Below, one piece after another: positions 33,356 to 41,759 of a stretch of 64,000 nucleotides of DNA. The DNA comes from Betaproteobacteria bacterium (GTDB lineage: Bacteria > Pseudomonadota > Gammaproteobacteria > Burkholderiales > JACQAP01). Numbering within the stretch: position 1 is the first letter of the stretch; each line of letters starts with the position of its first letter. The notes below the pieces were generated by a model. That model had not been told where the DNA came from. It did no database searches and was given only the letters and a program-made list of their open reading frames with translations. The translations under genes and the position numbers were made by a program. The stretch is from contig JACQAP010000012.1 of NCBI GenBank assembly GCA_016194905.1, forward strand, positions 62,001 to 126,000, given 5' to 3'.

Positions 33356-34867
33356 TTATGACAGGAACAGGGAATTCGCGGGATTGCGGGTCTCGTCCCA
33401 GCTTGCGTAACCGAGTTGCGCCAGGAAGCGCCGGAATGCAGGCTTGTCGCGCGGCGGCACCTGCATGCCGACCAGCACGCGTCCGAAGTCGGCGCCGTGG
33501 TTGCGGTAGTGGAACAGCGTGATGTTCCAGTCGTGGCCCATGCTCTTCAGGAAGTTCATCAACGCGCCGGGCCGTTCCGGAAACTCGAAGCGGTACAGCA
33601 ATTCGTTCCTCACCGACGGTGCGCGGCCGCCGACCAGGTGGCGCACATGCAGTTTGGCCATTTCGTTATCGCTCAAGTCCTGCGTGGACAGCCCGTGCCT
33701 GCGCAGCCGCGCGACCAGCGCGCGAATTTCGCCGCGATCGCGTACCTGCACGCCGACGAATACATGCGCCTGCCGCGGATCGGAATAACGGTAGTTGAAC
33801 TCGGTGACGTTGCGCGGTCCCAGTAACGTGCAGAACCGCCTGAAGCTGCCGGGATGCTCGGGAATCGTCACGGCCAGGATGGCCTCCCGCTGCTCGCCCA
33901 GTTCGGCGCGCTCGGCGACGAAACGCAGGCGATCGAAGTTCATGTTGGCGCCGCAGGCGACGGCGACCAGCGTTCGATCTGTTGCCTTGCGGCGCTCGAC
34001 CCAGGCCTTGGCACCGGCGATCGCCAACGCGCCGGCGGGTTCGAGGATCGAGCGCGTATCCTCGAAAACATCCTTGATCGCCGCGCAGATCGCGTCATTG
34101 TCGACCAGGATCATTTCGTCGACGAACTCGCGGCACAGCCTCAGGGTTTCCGCGCCGACCTGCTTGACCGCCACGCCGTCGGCGAACAGCCCCACCTGCG
34201 CCAGCTTCACCCGCCGGCCGGCGGCCAGCGAACGCGTCATCGCGTCGGCATCGATTGGTTCCACGCCGATCAGCTTGATCTCCGGCCGCAGCCGCTTGAC
34301 GTAAGCGCCGATGCCCGAGATCAATCCACCGCCGCCCACGGCGACGAAGATGGCGTCGATCGGACCGCCATGCTGGCGCAGGATTTCCATGCCGACCGTG
34401 CCCTGGCCGGCTATCACATCGGGATCATCATAGGGATGCACGAACGTGAGCTTCTCGCGTTTGGCGATCTGCAGGGAATGCGCATAGGCATCATCGTAGG
34501 AATCGCCGAACAACACCACGCGGGCACCCCGCGCCGCTACTGCCGATATCTTGATCCGCGGCGTGGTGGCCGGCATGACGATGGTGGCGCGGCAGCCGAG
34601 CCGCTGCGCCGCCAGCGCCACGCCTTGGGCGTGGTTGCCGGCCGAGGCGGCGATCACACCGCGTTTGAGCTGCGCGGCGCCCAGGTGCGCCATCTTGTTG
34701 TAGGCGCCGCGCAGCTTGAAGGAAAACACGGATTGCATGTCCTCGCGCTTGAGCAGAATGGTGTTGCCGAGCCGTCTCGACAGCGCAGGGGCAATATCCA
34801 GCGGCGATTCGATGGCCACGTCGTAGACGCGCGCCTTCAGGATTTTTTCCAGGTAGTCGATCTTCAA
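33356..34867 (-). CDS. ilvA: Threonine ammonia-lyase, biosynthetic
   Basis: This 503-residue PLP enzyme deaminates threonine to 2-oxobutanoate, the first step to isoleucine. The catalytic domain has [14 protein letters not shown] with the PLP lysine, [11 protein letters not shown] and [13 protein letters not shown]. Two ACT-like regulatory domains (~330-500) are present, so isoleucine feedback is expected. I chose the TTG at 34867, which has GGGAG six bases upstream and starts [10 protein letters not shown] as in relatives; the frame extends further without similarity. It diverges from rpiA across a 116-base gap and is far from the ilvBHC cluster. Confidence 0.94.
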   Translation of the reverse strand: MKIDYLEKILKARVYDVAIESPLDIAPALSRRLGNTILLKREDMQSVFSFKLRGAYNKMAHLGAAQLKRGVIAASAGNHAQGVALAAQRLGCRATIVMPATTPRIKISAVAARGARVVLFGDSYDDAYAHSLQIAKREKLTFVHPYDDPDVIAGQGTVGMEILRQHGGPIDAIFVAVGGGGLISGIGAYVKRLRPEIKLIGVEPIDADAMTRSLAAGRRVKLAQVGLFADGVAVKQVGAETLRLCREFVDEMILVDNDAICAAIKDVFEDTRSILEPAGALAIAGAKAWVERRKATDRTLVAVACGANMNFDRLRFVAERAELGEQREAILAVTIPEHPGSFRRFCTLLGPRNVTEFNYRYSDPRQAHVFVGVQVRDRGEIRALVARLRRHGLSTQDLSDNEMAKLHVRHLVGGRAPSVRNELLYRFEFPERPGALMNFLKSMGHDWNITLFHYRNHGADFGRVLVGMQVPPRDKPAFRRFLAQLGYASWDETRNPANSLFLS

Positions 34868-34983
34868 TGGCTTCTCCCGTGTCGGTCGAGCGTAGCAGCG
34901 GGCGGGCCGACCGCGCAACCGCCGCGGCTGGTTTGGGCCGCCGGGTTTGTACCGTCCGGGCGTTGACGCTATGCTTACGCGAA

Positions 34984-35661
34984 ATGCCCGATATGCCCAG
35001 CGTGAACCAGGACCAGCTCAAGAAGGCGGTGGCAAAAGCCGCCGTCGCCCACGTACCGGACAATTGCATTGTCGGCGTCGGCACCGGGTCGACAGCCAAC
35101 TACTTCATCGATGAACTGGCGGGAATCAAAGGCCGCATCGAGGGCACGGTGGCGAGTTCGGAAGCCAGCGCGACGCGGCTGAAGAACGCCGGCATCCGCG
35201 TGTTCGACCTGAACGCGGTGACCGAAGTGCCGGTCTACGTGGATGGTGCCGACGAAGTGAACCGCCAGTTGCACATGATCAAGGGCGGCGGTGGCGCGCT
35301 GACCCGCGAGAAAATCGTTGCGGCGGTGGCGCGGAAATTCGTGTGCATCGCCGATGCATCCAAGCTCAAGGATGTGCTCGGCGCCTTCCCGCTGCCCGTG
35401 GAAGTCATTCCGATGGCGCGTTCCCACGTCGGCCGCGAGCTGGTAAGGCTGGGCGGAAAGCCGGAGTTGCGGCAGGGCTTCACCACCGACAACGGCAATC
35501 TGATCCTGGACGTACACGGCCTGAGCATCGCCGACCCGGTCGGCCTGGAGGCGGCGATCAACCAGATCGTCGGTGTGGTGACCAACGGGTTGTTCGCCCG
35601 GCGCGGGGCCGACGTGCTGTTGCTGGGCACCGGAAGCGGCGTCCAGACCATGGTCAGGTGA
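34984..35661 (+). CDS. rpiA: Ribose-5-phosphate isomerase A
   Basis: This 225-residue enzyme interconverts ribose 5-phosphate and ribulose 5-phosphate. Signatures are [36 protein letters not shown] (catalytic Asp), [12 protein letters not shown] and TDNGNLILD. Length is normal. ATGs at 34984 and 34993 are both possible starts; no clear ribosome site favours one. It is the first gene of a plus-strand run that leads into phoU and ppx. Confidence 0.96.
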   Translation: MPDMPSVNQDQLKKAVAKAAVAHVPDNCIVGVGTGSTANYFIDELAGIKGRIEGTVASSEASATRLKNAGIRVFDLNAVTEVPVYVDGADEVNRQLHMIKGGGGALTREKIVAAVARKFVCIADASKLKDVLGAFPLPVEVIPMARSHVGRELVRLGGKPELRQGFTTDNGNLILDVHGLSIADPVGLEAAINQIVGVVTNGLFARRGADVLLLGTGSGVQTMVR

Positions 35662-35735
35662 AACCTTTTTGTAACTTGGCGGACTTAAACTATCTGTCTC
35701 AATGGGTCGTCCAGGGTTTCGGGGGGTCAGCGGTG

Positions 35736-36443
35736 ATGATGAACAACGAACACACATCCAAGCAGTTTGAAGCCGAGCTCGAGGCGGTGCGCGCGCGCGT
35801 ACTGCAGATGGGCGGACTGGTGGAAGAGCAGATCAGGCTGGCGCTGGATGCGCTGATATCGGGCGATCTGGAGTTGTGCACGAAGGTCGAGAACAACGAT
35901 CACCTGGTGAACGCGCAGGAAGTCGGCATCGACGAGGACTGCAGCACCATCATCGCGCGCCGCCAACCCGCCGCCAGCGACCTGCGCATGCTGATGACGG
36001 TGGTGAAGACCATCACCGACCTGGAGCGCATCGGCGATGAGGCCGCCAAAATCGCGCGCATGGCCAAACTGATCTATTCGACCGATCGCCTGCAGCAGCC
36101 GCGCACGGTGGAGATCCGCCGCATGTCCACCATTGCGCTGGAAATGCTGCGCAAGTCGCTGGACGCGTTTGCGCGCCTGGACCTTGCCACCTCCGCCGAA
36201 GTCGTGCGTCGCGACCAGCACGTCGATGAGGAATTCCGCGGCGTGCTGCGCCAGTTGATCACATTCATGATGGAAGACCCGCGCACCATTTCGGTTTCCA
36301 TCGAAATCCTGTTCATCGCCAAGGCGATCGAGCGCATCGGCGACCACGCCAAGAACATCTCCGAGTACGTCATCTATATGGTAAAGGGCAAGGACGTACG
36401 CCATGTCACGCTCGAGGAGATCGAGCGCGAAGTCATGGGTTGA
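35736..36443 (+). CDS. phoU: Phosphate transport regulator PhoU
   Basis: This 235-residue all-helical protein has two three-helix repeats, each with an acidic metal-binding patch: DLERIGDEAAKIARM and AIERIGDHAKNISEY. PhoU links the Pst phosphate importer to the PhoR sensor and keeps phosphate uptake and polyphosphate storage in check. Here it stands without pstSCAB but directly before ppx. The start may be ATG 35736 or 35739, behind a GGGGGG run; a GTG at 35733 also fits. The gap to ppx holds an inverted repeat. Confidence 0.95.
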   Translation: MMNNEHTSKQFEAELEAVRARVLQMGGLVEEQIRLALDALISGDLELCTKVENNDHLVNAQEVGIDEDCSTIIARRQPAASDLRMLMTVVKTITDLERIGDEAAKIARMAKLIYSTDRLQQPRTVEIRRMSTIALEMLRKSLDAFARLDLATSAEVVRRDQHVDEEFRGVLRQLITFMMEDPRTISVSIEILFIAKAIERIGDHAKNISEYVIYMVKGKDVRHVTLEEIEREVMG

Positions 36444-36504
36444 TCCCACCTCACGCCTTCCACCAACACTCTCACCGCAGCAGCTTCAGCCGTAAGTGTT
36501 TCAC

Positions 36505-36670
36505 CTTAAGGCGCAGAGGACGCAAAGGAAGTGCAAGGGCGAAAAGGAGGCAGAATTCCCTCTTTGAGCCAATGGCAGCGGACATCGGAGTTCTCTGCCG
36601 AATGTCTTCTCCCTTTGATTTTCCTCTGCGTCCTCTGCGTCCTCCGCGTCCTTGCGGTAAGCGACTTAAG
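36505..36670. repeat. Imperfect inverted repeat with GAGGACGCA units
   Basis: The left arm around 36505-36530 reads CTTAAGGCGCAGAGGACGCA and on. The right arm at 36621-36670 reads as its reverse complement with extra copies: CTCTGCGTC occurs twice in tandem, then CTCCGCGTC, ending in CTTAAG. The loop between arms is ~90 bases. This fills the 250-base gap between phoU and ppx; no gene is supported there. It resembles dispersed CTCTGCGTCCTC-type intergenic repeats seen in other bacteria, but copy number in this genome cannot be judged. Confidence 0.7.
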
Positions 36671-36693
36671 ATCCGCAGGAGTTTTGAGGCAAA

Positions 36694-38223
36694 ATGACCG
36701 CAATGGAAACTTTCTCCACCATTGCGGCCGTTGACCTCGGCTCCAACTCCTTCCGGCTCCAGGTCGGCCGCGTGGTCGATGATCAGATCTATCCCCTCGA
36801 TTCGTTGCGCGAGCCGGTGCGGCTCGCCGCCGGGCTGACCGCGGACAAGCATCTCGACGACGCGGCACAGAGCCGCGCTATCGAGTGTCTGAAGCGCTTC
36901 GGCGAGCGCCTGCGCGGATTGCCGGCCGGCGCGGTGCGCGCGGTCGGCACCAATACGCTGAGGGTGGCCAAGAACGCGCGCGAATTCGTGCCGCAATTCG
37001 AGGCTGCGCTCGGATTTCCGATCGAAGTTGTCGCCGGACGGGAGGAAGCGCGGTTGATCTATCTCGGCGTCGCGCACAGCCTGCCCGCCAGCCCGGAGAT
37101 ACGCCTGGTAGTGGATATCGGTGGCGGGTCCACCGAGTTCATCGTCGGGGCCGGCAACCAGCCGCACCGGCTGGAAAGCCTGTACATGGGTTGCGTGAGC
37201 TACAGCCTGAAGTTCTTTGCCGATGGCAAGCTTGCCAAGTCCAGCATGAAGCACGCCGAAACCGCCGCACGCATCGAGCTGGAGACCATCAAGAAGCAGT
37301 TCTCGCGCAAGCACTGGCAACAGGCAGTCGGCTCCTCCGGCACCGCACGCGCGATAGCAGACATCGTCGAGGCCAGCGGCTGGAGCACTTCAGGCATCAC
37401 TCGCGAGGGGCTGGAGCGTCTGCGGCAGGCCCTGCTGAAGGCAGGCGATACGGCAAAGCTGGACCTGCCGGGATTGAAAGACGACCGCACCGCCGTACTG
37501 CCCGGCGGCTTCGCCATCATGAGCGCGATTTTTGCGGAACTCGACGTCGAGCACCTGGCGCTCGCGACCGGCGCCATGCGCCAGGGCATCTTGTGGGACA
37601 TGATCGGCCGCGCGCACCGGCGCGACATGCGCGAACTGACCGTGCGCCAGTTCATGAAGCGCTACCACGTGGACGCCGGCCAGGCGCACCGGGTCGAGCG
37701 ATTGGCGCTCAAGCTGTACGAACAACTGGTCGAAAGCGGCAAGGAAGAGTACGAGTACCCGATGCACATGTTGTCGTGGGCCGCGCGTTTGCAGGAGATC
37801 GGCCTGACGGTGGCACACAGCGGCTATCACAAGCATTCGTCTTATATCGTCGCCAACGCCGACATGCCGGGTTTTTCCAAGATGGAGCAGGCGCAGCTTT
37901 CCATGCTGGTCCTGGCGCATCGCGGTTCGCTCGGCAAGCTGCATGGCCTCGTCAGAGCGGACTACGACTGGTCGTTGCTGGTCGCGCTGCGGCTGGCGGC
38001 GCTGTTGCATCGCAGCCGGTCGGATGTCCGCCTGCCGGCGATCCGCACATTCCGGAAAAAATCCACGTTCACCGTCGAGGTGGACGCGAAATGGCTGGCC
38101 GCCAATCCACTCACCGTAGCCGAGCTGCGCGACGAGATCAAGGACTGGAACGGGCTCGGCGTCGAACTATCGGTCCCGCAACTGGCGGAAGTCGAGTCCT
38201 CGGAAATGCTGGCGACCGACTGA
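36694..38223 (+). CDS. ppx: Exopolyphosphatase (Ppx/GppA family)
   Basis: This 509-residue enzyme removes phosphate from the ends of polyphosphate. It has the sugar-kinase/actin-like phosphate loops AAVDLGSNSFRLQV near 11-24 and VVDIGGGSTEF near 140, plus GSSGTARAIADIV. A C-terminal HD-like helical domain (~320-480) follows, as in E. coli Ppx. Guanosine pentaphosphate hydrolysis is also possible for this family. It is convergent with the PPK2-type gene (three bases between stops) and part of the polyphosphate island. Confidence 0.93.
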   Translation: MTAMETFSTIAAVDLGSNSFRLQVGRVVDDQIYPLDSLREPVRLAAGLTADKHLDDAAQSRAIECLKRFGERLRGLPAGAVRAVGTNTLRVAKNAREFVPQFEAALGFPIEVVAGREEARLIYLGVAHSLPASPEIRLVVDIGGGSTEFIVGAGNQPHRLESLYMGCVSYSLKFFADGKLAKSSMKHAETAARIELETIKKQFSRKHWQQAVGSSGTARAIADIVEASGWSTSGITREGLERLRQALLKAGDTAKLDLPGLKDDRTAVLPGGFAIMSAIFAELDVEHLALATGAMRQGILWDMIGRAHRRDMRELTVRQFMKRYHVDAGQAHRVERLALKLYEQLVESGKEEYEYPMHMLSWAARLQEIGLTVAHSGYHKHSSYIVANADMPGFSKMEQAQLSMLVLAHRGSLGKLHGLVRADYDWSLLVALRLAALLHRSRSDVRLPAIRTFRKKSTFTVEVDAKWLAANPLTVAELRDEIKDWNGLGVELSVPQLAEVESSEMLATD

Positions 38224-38226
38224 AAC

Positions 38227-39717
38227 TCACCAGGGCCGCTTCAGGACGGCTTCCATCCGGTCGCAGATCGTTCTCAGCACTTTGGCCCGGGCGTGGAGTT
38301 TGTCGTTGGCTTCCACCAGTGTCCACGGCGCGATGTCGGTCGAGGTGCGATCGACCATATCGCACACGGCCTTTTCATAGGCGTCCCACTTCTTGCGGTT
38401 GCGCCAGTCCTCGGGCGTGATCTTGAAGCGCTTGAACGCGGTTTTCTGGCGTTCCTTGAAGCGCCGGTATTGTTCTTCCTTGCTGATCGCCAGCCAGAAC
38501 TTGATCACGATCGCACCGTTGTCCTCGAGCTGCTGTTCGAAGTCGTTGATCTCCGGATAAGCGCGCATCCAGTCGAATTCGGAAGCAAACCCTTCCACGC
38601 GCTCGACCAGTACGCGGCCATACCAGGAGCGATCGAAGATCGCGAAGCGCCCGTGCCTGGGCACCTGACGCCAGAAACGCCACAAATAAGGTTGCGCGCG
38701 TTCTTCTTCCGTCGGCGCTGCGACCGGCACGATACGGTATTGGCGCGCATCCAGCGCCTGCGCTACACGCCGGATGGCACTGCCTTTTCCGGCGGCATCG
38801 TTGCCTTCGAACGCGAGGACGACCGAGCGATTCCTGAATCGGGGATGACGCGAAAGCAGGTTGAGCCTGGTCCGATAATCATCGAGGAGCTTTTCGTATT
38901 TGCTGCGCTCGAGCTTCAGATTCAGGTCCAGGGATCTCACGATGTTTCGGTGGTCTATCGCTGGCGGAAGCGGCGCAATGCGGTCTTCCTTTACCTTGGC
39001 CGGCTTCCGGTCGAGGCGTTCGCGCATCGCCGCGAGCAGCGTGCGGCCGGCCGTGAGGCTGCGATAACACGCATCGACGCCTTCGACTACGATCCAGGGC
39101 GCGGTCGCGCTGCTGGTCTGGCGCAGCGTGAACTCCGACACCTTGCGGAATTTGTCGTAGAGTTTGAAATCCGCCCATTCCGTGTCGCTGACCTTCCAGC
39201 GCGTCTTCGGGTCCTTTTGCAGCGACTTCAGGCGCTTTTTCTGTGCGGCCTTGGACAAGTGAAACCAGAATTTGAGGATCAGCGCACCTTCGTCGCCGAG
39301 CATTCTCTCGAAGCGCACGATGTCCTCGATGCGCTGGACCAGTTGCGGGTGCCTGGCCTCGCCTTTGACGCGGTCCAGGATCGGTTGCGTATACCAATGG
39401 CCGAACAGAATGCCGATTTTCCCTTTGGGCGGCAGCGCCTGCCAGTAACGCCACATCGGCGGCCGCTCCCGCTCTTCGTCGGACGGTTCTCCGAAGGCCA
39501 CGGTGCGCATATGGCGCGGATCCATCCATTCGTTCAGCAGATTGACGGTCTCGCCCTTGCCGGCGCCGTCCATGCCGCCGATCAGGACGATGACCGGGAA
39601 GCGCCCGTCCTCGAACAGATCGTATTGCGCATCGAGCAGGGATTCGCGCAGCTTCGGTACCTGGCGCGCATAAGTCTGCTTGGTGATCGCGTGCCCCAGT
39701 TCCGCCGATTCGAACAT
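38227..39717 (-). CDS. pap: Two-domain PPK2: polyphosphate:AMP phosphotransferase
   Basis: This 496-residue protein has two fused PPK2 domains, the layout of class II enzymes that use polyphosphate to turn AMP into ADP. Walker A of domain 1 is GGMDGAGKGE (47-56) and of domain 2 EGNDAAGKGS (304-313). Domain 2 has the full FDRSWYGR motif with D362 and R363; in domain 1 the same place reads FGHWY, so the key Asp and Arg are gone. I infer that the second domain does the catalysis and the first is structural. It lies 10 bases after sixA on the minus strand. Confidence 0.9.
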   Translation of the reverse strand: MFESAELGHAITKQTYARQVPKLRESLLDAQYDLFEDGRFPVIVLIGGMDGAGKGETVNLLNEWMDPRHMRTVAFGEPSDEERERPPMWRYWQALPPKGKIGILFGHWYTQPILDRVKGEARHPQLVQRIEDIVRFERMLGDEGALILKFWFHLSKAAQKKRLKSLQKDPKTRWKVSDTEWADFKLYDKFRKVSEFTLRQTSSATAPWIVVEGVDACYRSLTAGRTLLAAMRERLDRKPAKVKEDRIAPLPPAIDHRNIVRSLDLNLKLERSKYEKLLDDYRTRLNLLSRHPRFRNRSVVLAFEGNDAAGKGSAIRRVAQALDARQYRIVPVAAPTEEERAQPYLWRFWRQVPRHGRFAIFDRSWYGRVLVERVEGFASEFDWMRAYPEINDFEQQLEDNGAIVIKFWLAISKEEQYRRFKERQKTAFKRFKITPEDWRNRKKWDAYEKAVCDMVDRTSTDIAPWTLVEANDKLHARAKVLRTICDRMEAVLKRPW

Positions 39718-39727
39718 CGAAACCCCC

Positions 39728-40180
39728 TTAGATGAAATCAGGACCGATCACCGCGCGTAGCACCACTTGCGGCTGTTCGTCGCGCTCCCGGTGCGAGAGC
39801 CACCAGACTGCGCCTTTCTTGATGCTCCAGGGCATCGGTTCGCCGGCGATCAGCAGTGAAGCCAGCAGCCCAAGCGTGGGTTGATGGCCGACCACCAATA
39901 CCGCACCCTTGTGCTCCGGCCAGCCCGCAGCGGCGAGCACCGCGGCCGGCGATGCGCCGGGGGCGAGGTCGCGCACGATTTCGAAATTCTCCGTCAACGC
40001 CTTCGCGGTTTGCAGGGCGCGCTCGGCCGGGCTGACGATAATGCGCGTGCGTTTCGGCAGTCTGGGACGCAGCCAGTGTGCGAGTTCCTGCGCCTGCTTC
40101 ACGCCCTTGGCGGTCAGTTTCCGCGCCGGATCGGGCGTGCCGTCGACGGCTTCTGCATGACGCCATAAGATCAAATCCAT
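39728..40180 (-). CDS. sixA: Phosphohistidine phosphatase SixA-like
   Basis: This 150-residue histidine phosphatase has the RHAEA motif with catalytic H8, then SPAERALQTAKAL and VVGHQPTLG with the second His. It is the short SixA form without the lid of phosphoglycerate mutases. SixA removes phosphate from phosphohistidine in phosphorelay or PTS proteins. Its repeated position between polyphosphate genes suggests a role in phosphate metabolism, although that is inference. It starts 30 bases after the CYTH-CHAD gene. Confidence 0.9.
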   Translation of the reverse strand: MDLILWRHAEAVDGTPDPARKLTAKGVKQAQELAHWLRPRLPKRTRIIVSPAERALQTAKALTENFEIVRDLAPGASPAAVLAAAGWPEHKGAVLVVGHQPTLGLLASLLIAGEPMPWSIKKGAVWWLSHRERDEQPQVVLRAVIGPDFI

Positions 40181-40210
40181 GCCACCATCCTCCCGGGAAA
40201 TCCGTGCCGA

Positions 40211-41734
40211 TCAAAGAGACTCCCACCATGGATGCAATTCGTCGAAGCGTTTCCAGATATCTTCGAGCTGGTCGTGGCATTGCTCCCCATCGCGCGCGCA
40301 CCAGCCGCGCAGAAAGCCCACGGCCTGCTGGTAATCCGTTGACGAATCTTCGGCTGCCAGGGCGTCAAGCAATTTCCACGCGGTAGCATCGTCGTTGAGC
40401 TGTCCGAGCGATTCCTGCAGATCAACCAGTGCCCGCAGCGTGCCCGCCGCCTTGTCTTCGAACAGTGGCAGAAAGAATTCGATCGCATAGCGCAGGCGCT
40501 TGACCTGGATGCGCAGTCGGTGAAGATCCGCGAAGCCGAGTTGCGAAATAGGGCGTCCGCGCTTCTTCACGCCCGCGTATCTGCGCGACACAATTTTCGC
40601 CGCAAACTTCAGCAGCGTCCTGTTCGCGGCGACCGGCCGGGCCGTCTCGCCACGCCATTGTCCGACCCAAAGCGCCTGCGTCAACCGCAGCAGCATCGCC
40701 GTGTATTCCGGTGCCGCGACCGCCGTGCGCACGGCACGAGCGGCCCGCTGCCGGGCATTCTGGGTCCGCTGGCGCAACGCCGCGACACCGCCATGCCGCC
40801 CGGACCCCGCATGCGGCAGCGTTTCGACGGCAAAGACGTCCAGATCGCGAGCATCGCCCAGCAATCGCGCTACGGACTTCAGTTCATCCAATGTTCGCGC
40901 GAAATGCGACCTGGGTATCGCCGCATCGAACACGCGAAATGCCGAGCGCAGACGCCGCAACGCGACGCGTGCCTGGTGAAAATACTCCGGGTTGCGACCG
41001 GCGAGGAGGCCGATCTCGTTATCCTGCAGATGTGCGAGACAATGGAATGCGACGGCGACGAAGGCGTCGTCGACCGACATGTCCGTGGACAATGGTGGCG
41101 TCGACGCTTTCATCGGCGAGGATTCGATGCGCGCCGCAAGCGCGTAACCGCGTTGCGCCTTGCTGCGATTGTCGAGTCTTACCGGCAACCCCCGAGCAAT
41201 CTCGAGCGCCAGATCGAACAATGCATCGGTTTCTCCCGCCTTGAGTTCGAGTTCGACTTCGCAAATCGGGTCGCGTCGCCCGCCTGCGGCTATTGCGCCG
41301 CGATCCAGACTGACTTCGATGATCGTTCCGGCGCGTGGCCGTATCAGCGTCGAGCTACGTCTGAATTCGGTTGTGAACGCGACCTGGAGTGCTTCACGCG
41401 TTTGCTTGTCGGCCACCAGTTTGCCGAAGCCGGCTTCGATCATCGCCGGAAAGTTCGGTAGTTGTGCCGGCACTTCGGTCTCGTGTTCGGCGCGTCGGTG
41501 CAGGCCTCCGGCGGCAATCCCGGCACTCTTGACGGTCTGGATCCAGCGTTTTCCCTCGCGCCGCAGCCGCAGCGCCACGCCGCCGCTTTGCAGGCGGCGA
41601 TCCGGAGTGTCGTAGTAAGCCGAGAACAGCCGGCGGGATGCGGGCTTGCGATGAGGGTGCCGTTTCAGTACGCCCCACAGGCGCCGTGCGTGCTCCGGTT
41701 CCACCGACAATTTGATTTCGATCTCCTGAGCCAT
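40211..41734 (-). CDS. CYTH-CHAD domain protein (probable inorganic triphosphatase, polyphosphate-binding)
   Basis: This 507-residue protein has an N-terminal CYTH domain with the ExExK motif (E4, E6, K8 in MAQEIEIK), a tunnel-fold triphosphatase like YgiF. A CHAD helical domain (~225-500) has conserved His and Arg residues (EYFHQARVALRRLRSAFR, HRLRIQVKRLRYAIEFF). CHAD domains bind polyphosphate and target proteins to granules. Together these predict a triphosphate or polyphosphate-handling protein. The ATG at 41734 is 25 bases after ppk1. Frame upstream of it is not real. Confidence 0.9.
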   Translation of the reverse strand: MAQEIEIKLSVEPEHARRLWGVLKRHPHRKPASRRLFSAYYDTPDRRLQSGGVALRLRREGKRWIQTVKSAGIAAGGLHRRAEHETEVPAQLPNFPAMIEAGFGKLVADKQTREALQVAFTTEFRRSSTLIRPRAGTIIEVSLDRGAIAAGGRRDPICEVELELKAGETDALFDLALEIARGLPVRLDNRSKAQRGYALAARIESSPMKASTPPLSTDMSVDDAFVAVAFHCLAHLQDNEIGLLAGRNPEYFHQARVALRRLRSAFRVFDAAIPRSHFARTLDELKSVARLLGDARDLDVFAVETLPHAGSGRHGGVAALRQRTQNARQRAARAVRTAVAAPEYTAMLLRLTQALWVGQWRGETARPVAANRTLLKFAAKIVSRRYAGVKKRGRPISQLGFADLHRLRIQVKRLRYAIEFFLPLFEDKAAGTLRALVDLQESLGQLNDDATAWKLLDALAAEDSSTDYQQAVGFLRGWCARDGEQCHDQLEDIWKRFDELHPWWESL

Positions 41735-41759
41735 TTGGAGCGAAATCAACGCACGCAAC

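Noticed and set aside
36885-38420. 511-codon frame in another phase of ppx
   Set aside because: Arg-rich out-of-phase translation of a clear exopolyphosphatase gene.
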